DNA of 32,215 nt. It comes from Alloascoidea africana. Its lineage: Eukaryota; Ascomycota; Alloascoideomycetes; Alloascoideales; Alloascoideaceae. A model generated the notes under the pieces. It did not search any database and had not been told where the DNA came from. It saw only the letters and a program-made list of their open reading frames with translations. The translations under genes were made by a program, and so were the position numbers. How positions within the stretch are numbered: position 1 is the first letter of the stretch; each line of letters begins with the position of its first letter. The DNA is taken from the NCBI GenBank assembly GCA_030581615.1, contig JAKTTT010000110.1, positions 1 through 32,215 on the forward strand, written 5' to 3'. This document shows positions 21,245 to 29,931 of this stretch, in pieces.

Positions 21245-22412
21245 ATGGAAGTCAGTGAGATAAAGTCTCTTATGGGGAACCTCGAGAAGGCCCAGAACGA
21301 GCACCGCATTGTTGAGATCCTGAACATTTTTCAGAAAGAGTTCAGGCCGAGCGAGAAGCTGTTGAGGGTATGCGCGTCTTTTTGGTATACTTTTTCTCTT
21401 TTTCTCTTTTTTTGCTTTTCCTTTTTTTTTTTGTATGGACATTCTACTAACGCCTGTTGAAGGAAACGAAACTGGGAGTAGCAGTCAACAAACTCAAGTC
21501 CCATTCAAGCCCAGCGGTCTCTGGTCTCGTGAGGAAGATAGTGAAGAGCTGGAAAGAGGCTGTTCAGCGAGAAAAGGAGGCTAGACATAAGCAACACTCC
21601 CATGGCCACGGACATGGACATGGGCATTCCCATTCCCGTACTTCCCCAGCATCGCCGTCTACAGCGGCAGCCACGAGTCCCAATAACAAAGACGGCAGCA
21701 ATGCCTCGGGTGCAGCAGGAGCACCATCGTCAGCTTCAGCATCATCAGGAGGAGGGCTATCTGCAGCAAAGGCCAAGCCTGTTGCAAATTACCAGTCCAA
21801 TGGTAAGCCACGCACTGCAAAGAACGATGGTGTGCAAACGAGCATTTACGACAATTCTACGCGAAACAGCAGTTTAGATGTTCTCTACAGCTCATTAGCA
21901 CTGGACAGCAAATACAGTCCCAGTGATGTTTTTGCAAGTGCAAAGGCGATTGAGTTGACTGTTTACAAGAAAGAAGGCGGAGTAAAGCCTTCTTATCGGA
22001 ACAAGATGCGGTCACTTGTCGTGAATATGAAAAAGAATCCCGAATTGCGCCAGAACATACTTAGTGGCGAGATCTCAGCGGACAGGCTCTACGCAATGAA
22101 GCCAACAGAGATGGCACCAGAGGCGCTGAGAAAAGAAATTGAACAACTACAGAAGAAGAACCTGTTCAATGCTAGAGGAGCGAAAGAACAACGAGCCATT
22201 ACGGATAGATTTACCTGCGGCAAATGCAAGCAAAAAAAGGTTTCCTACTACCAGATGCAAACGAGATCTGCTGATGAGGTATGTTTACTATTTTTTTGCT
22301 CTCTCCCTTTTTTCTTAGGTTTGAGCAGTTGGACGATACTAACTCGGAAATCTAGCCCTTGACGACCTTTTGTACTTGCGAGAATTGTGGGAACCGCTGG
22401 AAGTTTTCATGA
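21245..22412 (+). CDS. DST1: Transcription elongation factor TFIIS
   Basis: Three exons, 21245-21367, 21463-22278 and 22356-22412, give 331 residues (yeast Dst1 is 309). Intron 1 (95 nt) has GTATGC, CTAAC and an AAG acceptor; intron 2 (77 nt) has GTATGT, TACTAAC and TAG. Domain I (the LW/TFIIS N-terminal helical bundle) spans exons 1 and 2. The central Pol II-binding domain includes YRNKMRSLVVNMKKNPELRQ. The C-terminal zinc ribbon reads CGKCKQKKVSYYQMQTRSAD, then E, PLTTFCTCENCGNRWKFS, with all four Cys and the catalytic acidic pair DE that stimulates RNA cleavage by backtracked polymerase. The domain I-II linker is long and contains an unusual His/Gly run (residues about 83-99), then a Ser/Ala/Pro-rich stretch. 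The last exon has 18 codons. Confidence 0.97.
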
Positions 22413-22637
22413 GATCTATATATTTTTGATTGTATTTTATGTGGTTTGATGTGATTACTAGATAGGGAAATACAGAGATAAAAATCCAATCAAATTAGAA
22501 ATACACCCCTTCACCTCTCTCCCAACACTAGAACCGGGTAACTGTTTCGCCCTCCAAGGCTCTCTACAACTTTTTGGACTTGTCAAAAAGGTCGACTGAG
22601 CACGAATCAGAGTAAAGATACTAAGCCAAGAGAGACG

Positions 22638-23669
22638 ATGAATCTTCAAAGAGCTGCTGCGGCTGGAGGACACGCTTCAATGCTGCTTGGATCTGGAAGT
22701 CGTGTGGGTATGAAGAGAGTAGCAGGGCTGGGGATTGTACCAAGGGTTGCATTTTTTTCGTCGACTCGACAAAGCAAGGAATCATCAACACCACAGACAA
22801 AAGAGCATCTTGAATTTTTGAAAAAATACTATTCAGATGAGCTTTTGGATCCTATCATGAGGGCAGAATCGTTTGTTAAGCGTTCAGATTACCAGAAACG
22901 AAAACTACCAATGGTTGAATTTGCACCACCTTACCTAGACGATTTTGCAAAATATGACCCAGTCTACGACTATCCACAGACGGAATGGAAGAATATGGAT
23001 TTGCCCCGACAACAGATACCACAGGACATTCCACCTGGTGCCAGTTTAGAAGATACAGACAGTAAAAAAGACGATAGAGATGCTCCTGGGAAAGCTGAGG
23101 ATAATTTGAGTTTCCAAGAGGATCTTGCAGAGGATCTGGCCAAGAGCACCGGTTTGTCAGAAGAGTTTATTCGGGGGTTGTACCACCGTGTGCTTGTTTC
23201 CAAGACGGTGGCGAATCAGACTGCAAAGGGTAAGATCCGGTCGCAGTACCAGCTATGTGTGGTTGGCGACAAGAACGGAATTGTGGGAGTTGGTGAGGGA
23301 AAGGGAGACGATGCTGTTCAGATCCGTAATGCCGCTTTCCGCGATGCTGTGAGGAACCTGACCTATATTCCGCGCTACGAGCATCGGACGATCTACGGCA
23401 GTATCGATTTCAAGTTCCATTCAACAATTCTGCGTCTGTGGAGTGCACCACCTGGCAGTGGGTTGCGTGTGAACCACTACGTGGGGGCCATTTGCCGGTT
23501 TGTGGGAATCAAGGACTTGGGAGGCAAGGTGATCAAGTCGCGTAACGGTATGAACATTGTGAAAGGGACCATCATGGCATTGTCACAGCAACGTACGCCG
23601 GAGGAGATTGCCATGGGACGGGGCAAGAAGGTGATGGATTTGAGAAAGGCCTACTACACTCAGTCATGA
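22638..23669 (+). CDS. MRPS5: Mitochondrial small-subunit ribosomal protein bS5m
   Basis: A 343-residue single-exon gene. The N-terminus is rich in Arg, Ala, Gly and Ser without acidic residues (MNLQRAAAAGGHASMLLG), as expected for a mitochondrial targeting peptide. The C-terminal half is the S5 fold: the double-stranded-RNA-binding-like part (GLYHRVLVSKTVANQTAKGK ... VVGDKNGIVGVGEGKG) followed by the S5 C-terminal part (FHSTILRLWSAPPGSGLRVN ... KSRNGMNIVKGTIMALSQQ). Yeast Mrps5 is about 307 aa. It starts 225 bp after DST1 on the same strand. Role: mitochondrial translation, at the decoding and mRNA-entry side of the small subunit. Confidence 0.95.
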   Translation: MNLQRAAAAGGHASMLLGSGSRVGMKRVAGLGIVPRVAFFSSTRQSKESSTPQTKEHLEFLKKYYSDELLDPIMRAESFVKRSDYQKRKLPMVEFAPPYLDDFAKYDPVYDYPQTEWKNMDLPRQQIPQDIPPGASLEDTDSKKDDRDAPGKAEDNLSFQEDLAEDLAKSTGLSEEFIRGLYHRVLVSKTVANQTAKGKIRSQYQLCVVGDKNGIVGVGEGKGDDAVQIRNAAFRDAVRNLTYIPRYEHRTIYGSIDFKFHSTILRLWSAPPGSGLRVNHYVGAICRFVGIKDLGGKVIKSRNGMNIVKGTIMALSQQRTPEEIAMGRGKKVMDLRKAYYTQS

Positions 23670-23975
23670 TCTGATCAAAAATGACAATAAATGATGCCTG
23701 GGCGGAAAAAAGGGGCCTCTATTCGCTAGATTAGTGGGTTAATTTTTGCGTGTATACTGTAGATAGACGGAGAGCGAAAGCAAAGGCAAAATCGAGAGAG
23801 AAAGAGAAAGACGCAAAATGGTCATCTTTTGTACTCTTACTCCTACTCTTTCTTTTTTTCTTTCCCTCCACAACCCTTTTTGAAAAGAGAACAAAACCAA
23901 AAAATTGTGAAATTTTACAAAACATCATTTCTTTTCCACCAGAATAAAAGAGAACAGGAATATAGATAGTTGAAA
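23670..23975. other. Intergenic region: MRPS5 terminator and J-protein promoter
   Basis: 306 bp between same-strand genes. It has a strong pyrimidine tract (near 23835-23880) followed by an A-rich leader reaching the ATG of the J-protein gene. No gene seen. Confidence 0.5.
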
Positions 23976-25519
23976 ATGGTCCTGGACACAGAGTATTATG
24001 ACCTTCTCGGTATCCAAACTTCGGCCACAGCCCTTGAAATAAAGAGGGCGTATCGGAAACAGGCTGTGCTCCACCATCCCGACAAGAACCCAGACGACCC
24101 AACTGCCGCTGAAAAGTTCCAAGCCGTGTGTATATTCCCTCCCATCCCGCCTTCTATTTCTATTTCTGCCTGATTTGACTAACGGTTTTCCTTTTTTTCA
24201 TAGATAGGAGAAGCATACCAAGGCAAGAACAAGACCATGAAGAAAACAATGACGTATACAACCCCAACGTTCTAACAAAAGTATGCCCACCTGTTTTCTA
24301 GTGCTGAGCAACACGGAGCTAAGACAGAGGTACGACCAACACGGGAAGGACAATGCGGTACCGTCTTCTGGCTTTGGTATGTAAATAAAGATTTTGGGGT
24401 TTTTTTCTGAACAAGCTATATGGGAGTACTAATTGTGCATGCCAGAGGATGCGGACGAATTCTTCACCATGGTATTTGGTGGAGATGCTTTCAAAGATTT
24501 GTGAGTTAAGATGGGATGTCGAGAAATGTTATCAAAGCTATATAGATTGGCTAACCCAGGAAACAACCAGAATTGGTGAATTGACTTTGCTCAAAGATCT
24601 GACGAAAACAGCTGAAATATCAGGATACACTGCCGATGCCTCGGCAGATCCCAGCAAACTACTCACATTATCTGGCAATACCACAACCACGAGCAACAGT
24701 ACAAAAGCCAGCACAGGTACAGGGCCCGGTAGAAGGAAAACGGGATTCACTGCGGAGCAAGAAGTACAGCTGGAAAAATACGAGGAAGAGCAACGTGTGG
24801 CACGTAAAGAGCGGGTATCGATGCTTGCGGAAAAGTTATCTGAACGACTATGTCTCTGGACAGAAACGGATCAAGAAGAGGACGTTGCACATTCGTTCCG
24901 GGAGAAAATGAGGTACGATAGGGAAAGTCTTAAGATGGCATCGTTTGGAGTTGACATTTTACAAACCATTGGACAGGTCTACAGTTCCAAAGGATCTGCT
25001 TTCCTCAGATCAAAGCGGTTTTGGGGCATGTCTGGGATTTTTAGCACGGTCAAGGAGAAGAGCGAGATTCTTGCTGACACGTTCCGCACAATAGCATCAG
25101 CACTGGAGGCCCAGACCACGCTGCAAGAAATGCTGAAGCGACAAGAGCAGGAGAACGAGAAAGATGAAGAGGAACGGGAAAGTGAGCAGGACGCCGCAAG
25201 CGCAGAGAAAAAAGCAGAGATGGATCGGAATATCATGGGCACGGTGCTGAATGCGGCGTGGATGGGATCGCGGTACGAAATCCAGGGCGTGCTCCGCGAC
25301 GTGTGCGATAAGGTGCTCTACGATCCCACGGTGTCGTACGACAAGCATCTGCAGCGAGCCCAGGGGCTGGTGATGATGGGCGAGGTTTTCATGGGTGCTG
25401 AACGAGGCGACGATGACGACGAAGAAGCAGAGGAAGTGAGAGTTTTTGAAGAGCTTGTTGCGGAGGCCAAGAGGAACAAGAACAAAAACAAGAACAAAAA
25501 CAGGAAAAAAGAAAACTAG
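23976..25519 (+). CDS. DJP1: Djp1/Caj1-type J-domain co-chaperone, five exons
   Basis: Exons 23976-24125, 24204-24222, 24302-24376, 24446-24500 and 24571-25519 give 415 residues (Djp1 432, Caj1 391). The J domain is at the very N-terminus ([23 protein letters not shown] in [10 protein letters not shown]). Exons 2 and 3 supply IGEAYQ and [17 protein letters not shown], exon 4 [18 protein letters not shown], and exon 5 [10 protein letters not shown], matching the DnaJ-X family in order. The C-terminal helical part ends with [13 protein letters not shown], strongly recalling Djp1, which assists peroxisomal and mitochondrial import of precursors in the cytosol. Intron donors are GTGTGT, GC-type GCAAGA, GTATGT and GTGAGT; each intron has a CTAAC or CTAAT branch site. 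The tail is Lys/Asn repetitive. Djp1 over Caj1 is a judgement from the C-terminus. Confidence 0.93.
24204..24301 (+). other. 19-nt microexon followed by a GC-AG intron
   Basis: The microexon 24204-24222 encodes IGEAYQ plus one base. The following intron (24223-24301, 79 nt) starts with GCAAGA after CAAG, contains a TTCTAAC branch site and ends TTTTCTAG. Joining restores AYQVLSN in the J domain. No GT donor in this stretch gives the conserved reading. Confidence 0.88.
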
Positions 25520-25593
25520 TCAAGTTAATAGAACCTTTTGTATTTGCATTTGACTTTCTTGTTAATGTTTCAAGTTTTACTATGTTTGTGTAA

Positions 25594-25617
25594 ATGATGA
25601 TGATGATGATGATGATG
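25594..25617. repeat. (ATG)8 microsatellite
   Basis: Eight perfect ATG units in the 110-bp convergent spacer between the J-protein gene and the RraA-like gene. Probably lies in a 3' UTR. Confidence 0.9.
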
Positions 25618-25629
25618 CAGTACTAATAT

Positions 25630-26373
25630 CTAAAGCAGACCCTGGCGACGGGCTTTTTGGGCCTTACCGGCTTCAATCCCGTTCTTTATGTCTTGAGCAA
25701 CAAGTGTATCGGCCGCGACTCTGGGCGGAATATCGATGAGCACTTTCTCTACAAATTGGTCGTTTTCTGCAGGCAGTCTCACGATACCGTTTTCGTCTCC
25801 GAGGAGGAAATCACCAGGGTTGATGACTTTAATCTTGACAGTGTCTGTACCAGCATACTCGCTGACTTTGATCTGGATGGGCACATTGACGCCAACGAGC
25901 TTCACGGCTGGTCCCGGAGCAGCGGTTCCAATTCCATAGGACCAGACACTGTAGCCCAGGTCGCGGTGCTCGGCCACATCCCGGATTCGACCCAGAATCA
26001 CAGAGCCGTTGCAGCCCAGGTACTGGGCTCTGGTGGACATGAGACCCCCATAAAGTGCGTTAGTGATGAGGGTATAAGGGGCAGTGGCCAGTTGCAACTC
26101 GGGAGCCAGTCCCACGACGACTATCGAGCCTGGCGGTGCTGAGTCTATGTATCCGCCCTTGACGGCGGGCCTGGGGTCGTCCTTGTGGGCATAGAGAGCA
26201 GTGTAGGCAAATCCCGCGACGGAGCCGGAACCAGAACCCCCAGTGGAAACTTGGCCCAGGTTCGGGATGAAGCCGCCGTCCTTGTGGCCGTTTTTCACGA
26301 GGGAGTCCGAGAGATCGCAGGGCGTGTATTTTTTCAAGGTCTCGATGACCCGGGCTCTGATGGAGATGGACAT
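25630..26373 (-). CDS. HMG aldolase / RraA-like protein
   Basis: A 247-residue protein of the RraA-like (class II HMG/CHA aldolase) family, like Saccharomyces YER010C (234 aa). It is expected to cleave 4-hydroxy-4-methyl-2-oxoglutarate and decarboxylate oxaloacetate using a divalent metal. Signatures are PCDLSDSLVKNGHKDGGFIP near the N-terminus, DDPRPAVKGGYIDSAPPGSI, and the active-site block GGLMSTRAQYLGCNGSVILG followed by RIRDVAEHRDLG, with the family Arg-Asp pair. The C-terminus reads GDENGIVRLP and ends in DIKNGIEAGKAQKARRQ. The start is the ATG at 26373; the frame continues 11 codons upstream to a GTG without ATG. It lies 108 bp downstream of GLY1 on the same strand. Its physiological role in yeast is unsettled. 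Confidence 0.93.
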   Translation of the reverse strand: MSISIRARVIETLKKYTPCDLSDSLVKNGHKDGGFIPNLGQVSTGGSGSGSVAGFAYTALYAHKDDPRPAVKGGYIDSAPPGSIVVVGLAPELQLATAPYTLITNALYGGLMSTRAQYLGCNGSVILGRIRDVAEHRDLGYSVWSYGIGTAAPGPAVKLVGVNVPIQIKVSEYAGTDTVKIKVINPGDFLLGDENGIVRLPAENDQFVEKVLIDIPPRVAADTLVAQDIKNGIEAGKAQKARRQGLL

Positions 26374-26481
26374 TGATTCGGGAGCTATTTGTCTAGGGAG
26401 GGACACTATAAGATAGTAGCTAACTTGGAAAAGTACTAGTAGGTCTAAATAAGCAGCAGCGAGCGGAAAGCTAACACACGG

Positions 26482-27711
26482 TCACTCGTCCGGACGATCC
26501 TGTCCGGCGCCGTATCGGAAAGCCCCGGACTGTCCGGAATCCCCGGATTTTCCGGATTTTCCGGCGGCGACGGCTTCATCATAAGCAGTCAAAACGACCT
26601 TCTTCAAGGCCTCGATGCTCTGGACTGAGATCTGGTGGTGGAAGGCCAGGCGTTCGCCGTAGAGCTTTAGACCGTGTTTCTCGCCAAGTGCGACGATGCG
26701 GTCTGCGTCCAGCCCCATTGCGGCGAGGTCCAAAAAGATGAAGTTTGTTTCTACCGGGAGGGCCAGCTTGAGTCCGTTAGCCACAAAGTAGTCCGCCAGG
26801 TTCTTTGTGGTCGCGTGGGTTTTGGCCATGGTGGGCCAGATCTCGTCGACGGCCACGTTCGCGGCCGCGGCCAGCAGACCAGCCTGTCTCACGCCGCCGC
26901 CGTTCTGCTTTCTGAACCAGGTCGCACGCTGGATCAGCTCTTTGGAGGACACCAGCACGGAGCCGATGGGCGCACCGAGGCCCTTGGAGATGCACAAGGA
27001 AACCGAGTCAAAGTGCTCGCAGTACTGTGCCAGCGAGACTCCCGTTGCAACGGAGGCGTTCCAGAGACGAGCACCGTCGAGATGCATTTTGATCCCATGG
27101 GACCTGGCCCATTGCGAGATACGCTGGATCTCGGCCAGGGGAATCGTGGTGCCGTGGAGGGTGTTTTCAAGCGAGATGACCCGTGTGGGGGCGCCGTGGA
27201 TATCGTCGCCGAGCACCGCGTGCGAGACCACGTCCTCCAGAGTCAAGTGGATGCCGTTTGCCGGGATCACGGTCACGACCATGGCCTGGGACAGTGTGGC
27301 GAGCCCGCCGGCCTCGTTGCAGTAGACGTGCGAGCGGTGATCGCAGAGCACGGAGTGTGGGGGTTGGAGAAGCAGCGAGCGGATCGCAATCTGGTTCGAG
27401 AGGGTCCCGGACACACAGAACAGACCGGCCTCTTTGCCCGTGAGGGCTGCGATCTTGGCCTGGAACGCGTTGACGGTGGTGTCTTCGCCGTAGACGTCGT
27501 CGCCCTGCGAAGCGGTCAGCATGGCGGCCATCATGTTCCTGGTCGGGGTCGTCAGGGTGTCGCCTAGACAAGTGGAAGGCATGTTAAGAAGTTACTTATC
27601 TAGCCATAGAAATAAATAGAAAATGGGCATGGACTACGCACTTCGGAAGTCGCAGTGGGCGACGGACAGGGAGTACTCGGGAACGGTGTAGCTGGACATG
27701 GTGGTGGACAT
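26482..27711 (-). CDS. GLY1: Low-specificity L-threonine aldolase
   Basis: Two exons, 27711-27642 and 27563-26482, give 383 residues (yeast Gly1 is 387). The intron (27564-27641, 78 nt) has donor GTGCGT, branch CTTAAC and acceptor TCTAG. Splicing creates the invariant FRSDT motif (CDFR joined to SDTLTTPT). This PLP enzyme splits threonine and allo-threonine into glycine and acetaldehyde. Visible landmarks: YGEDTTVNAFQ, KEAGLFCVSGTLSNQIAIRS, LENTLHG, HLDGARLWNA (Asp contacting the PLP ring) and the Schiff-base lysine in CISKGLGAPIGSVLVS. A second ATG four codons in (27699) is possible. The C-terminal tail is an odd Gly/Ser/Lys repeat (GKSGKSGDSGQSG). Codons are markedly G/C-ending compared with genes left of 25 kb. 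Confidence 0.95.
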
Positions 27712-27754
27712 GGTGTTGGAGATGTAGATGGAGATGCAAATGGAGAGGTGGTTG

Positions 27755-27794
27755 CACCTACCGGTGCACCTACCGGTTCACCTACCGGTTCACC
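27755..27794. repeat. 12-bp tandem repeat across the EEP gene stop
   Basis: Three copies of CACCTACCGGTK plus CACC. On the minus strand each unit contains TAG in the same frame, so the EEP stop codon is repeated three times in tandem. Each unit carries ACCGGT. Confidence 0.9.
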
Positions 27795-28717
27795 AGAACG
27801 AGATCGGCCACGACCGGGCGGTGATCGCTCATGTAGAAGCCGTACTTGTTGGCGAGCACGCCGTAGCCCGCGACCTCCACGCCGCGGTCCCGGGCCACGA
27901 AGATGAAGTCGATGCGCTGGAGGCCCTTCTCGTAGCCCGTGCCGTTGAAGCCCGTGAGCGTCTTGCCGTGGCCAAAGCGCCTCGTGGGGCCCGCCGCCTC
28001 GCGCGCGTCGTCCATGGCGGCCGCGGCCACCGCGTACGGCTCCTCGGACGGGTCCGTGTTGAAGTCGCCCATCAGAAAGCTGGCGTGCCCGTTCAGGCCC
28101 TGGAGCCGCCGCAGAATCAGCTTCACGGACTCGCGCTTGGCCTGCTCGCCGCGGTGGTCCAGGTGGGTGTTGAACACGTTGACGGTGCGCCCGCTGGCCC
28201 GCGACCGCAGCACCGCGTACGACGCGATCCGCAGATAGACCGCGTCCCACCCGCTGCTGGGCCGCCCCGGCGTCTCGCTGAGCCAGAACGTGTCCGCGCC
28301 CACCAGCTCCCACTCGGCCGTCTTCCACAGAATCGGCACAAACTCGCCCTGCTGCGCCCCGTCCTCCCGCCCGACCCCGTAGTACGTCCACTCCTCGGGC
28401 CCCAGCAGCTCCAACACGTCCTTCAGCTGGTGCAAATACACCTCTTGCAAGCACACCACCGTGCTCATCTGTCGGCTGTGGAACCGGATGCTCGACACCA
28501 GCGATCCCTTCCGCTCGTCCCACCCCCGCTCTCCGTCAAACAACAACTTGTGCTTAGCATTCTTGATAAACTTGTTGTTGTCGTTGCGAATGTTGTGGTT
28601 ATAGATCCGAAATGTAAAGTTCCCCAAAACCCTACTACGGTAGTAATCCATCACTGATGCCTCTTCTCCTCCTCCCAGGCACAAATCACAAAACCCAACA
28701 TAGTCCTCCTTGTCCAT
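27782..28717 (-). CDS. Endonuclease/exonuclease/phosphatase (EEP) fold enzyme
   Basis: A 311-residue DNase I-like metal-dependent hydrolase. Family landmarks in order: NHNIRNDN near the N-terminus (metal-binding Asn), VVCLQEV (metal-binding Glu), FWLSETPGRPSSGWDAVYLR, VNVFNTHLDHRGEQAKRES (catalytic His and Asp), FLMGDFNTDPSEEP (the GDFN motif), RIDFIFVARD and the terminal SDHRPVVADL (catalytic SDH). The FWLSETP subtype is common in bacteria and fungi and of unproven substrate; it could act on nucleic acid, a phosphoinositide or another phosphodiester. Base composition is very GC-rich from about 28540 down to the stop but AT-rich in the first 60 codons. The ATG at 28717 is the simplest start. 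A spliced upstream exon (28784-28975) could replace it and add a signal peptide. The stop lies 71 bp upstream of the GLY1 start. Confidence 0.9.
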   Translation of the reverse strand: MDKEDYVGFCDLCLGGGEEASVMDYYRSRVLGNFTFRIYNHNIRNDNNKFIKNAKHKLLFDGERGWDERKGSLVSSIRFHSRQMSTVVCLQEVYLHQLKDVLELLGPEEWTYYGVGREDGAQQGEFVPILWKTAEWELVGADTFWLSETPGRPSSGWDAVYLRIASYAVLRSRASGRTVNVFNTHLDHRGEQAKRESVKLILRRLQGLNGHASFLMGDFNTDPSEEPYAVAAAAMDDAREAAGPTRRFGHGKTLTGFNGTGYEKGLQRIDFIFVARDRGVEVAGYGVLANKYGFYMSDHRPVVADLVLVNR

Positions 28718-28783
28718 TCCCCACTGTTAGCAACAACAACATGACACCACACACACATTCTGTGATCTCGAATCATCTCATAC

Positions 28784-28975
28784 TTTTAAAATTGCCTGTC
28801 TGTGCTCCATAGGCGATATCAGCTCCTTTTCTCCTGCCCCTTGCTGCTTCGCTTCGCCTCCCACCTCCGCCTCATCTGCCAATGCCACCACCTGTAATCC
28901 AAATGATATAAACTGAATCAAAAATATAATTGAAACCAGAAAATGTAGTGGGCATTCGAGTATGAGTCTAGTCAT
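28784..28975 (-). other. Possible alternative 5' exon of the EEP gene with signal-peptide-like sequence
   Basis: An ATG at 28975 opens 64 codons ending at a GTATGA donor. The candidate intron (28709-28783, 75 nt) has a GCTAAC branch site 17 nt before an AAG acceptor, and joins in frame to EDYVGFCDLC of the EEP gene. The exon starts with a hydrophobic stretch (FLVSIIFLIQFISFGLQVV) followed by ALADEA, resembling a secretory signal and cleavage site. A shorter exon could start at the in-frame ATG at 28810. Nothing here proves transcription. Confidence 0.4.
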
Positions 28976-29931
28976 CTTTGTGGTTTTCGCAGGTAGACCC
29001 AAATTCTACCTACCTGGTCTTGTGGTGAAATTGAAATCGCCTCTATCATTTCTCTATCTGTGTACGTAAGGGATGACTAACGTAGTGCCGTTGAGAAAAT
29101 GTATTGGTATTACCCGGATTTCCCCGACCTGATGAGATGAGAAGGGGAATTCGGCGCTTAATTATTCTTTAAAAAAATCTTTAATGGATGCCTTCATATA
29201 CTGTTGCTACTAAGCCGATCTTGGGGAGGACTTAGCTGAGCTGAGACGGACGTGCATATCCCGCTACGCGTGACACAAGGGATTTATATCTCAATTCATC
29301 ATTTCTTGATCCAAATATCCATTTGTTTTTTGTATGTGTGTTCTCAATGTTGTTTTGAAAAAGGGTATTCATGTGCAAAGTCTTCATCGGTTTGAATAGA
29401 ATGATTAAAACTGAAACGTAACAGTAAATACACAGATGTTTGGATAGATCTCACGAGCCAATTAATCATGTGTGGAAATAACGGGGATCTTTGGTTTTAT
29501 TGATATCTAAGGATTCAGAACATAAAAGAGGAATCGCCATTCTATTCCTCTACTTTACTCGCTACTCTTGACTACTGTACCACTCTGTACTGTACTGTTG
29601 CCTATCCCTTCTCCACAATCAATCACTCGGATTGCAAAATCAGTTTCAAACTCTCCCCCTTTTCTCATACCCATGCTCCTTGGCCCTCAGAGCTATCCCA
29701 TAGACCGTTATGATGGTGAATACAACACTCAAAGCAAACAGCAAACGCTTCACGATAATGACAATTATGACATTCAATTACAAAGAAAACGATTATAATG
29801 ATAATGATTTCTGGCTTGAGCACTATGGAACAGACATCGGTGAAAAATCTATGCTTGAAGAGGATTCAACCAAACTTCTGGGGTAATCTGATTTGTTTCA
29901 CGCCCTCCTCTAAAGAAATATCCCTCTGAAC

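Noticed and set aside
26674-27567. 297-codon + strand frame opposite GLY1
   Set aside because: GLY1 is certain from its motifs. GC-rich DNA has few stops in any frame, which explains the shadow.
27600-28523. 307-codon same-strand frame overlapping the EEP gene
   Set aside because: The product is Gly/Arg/Ala repetitive, ends in a Pro/Ser run made by GLY1 leader repeats, and the other frame holds all EEP catalytic motifs.
27728-28657. 309-codon + strand frame opposite the EEP gene
   Set aside because: GC-rich antisense shadow without recognisable domains.
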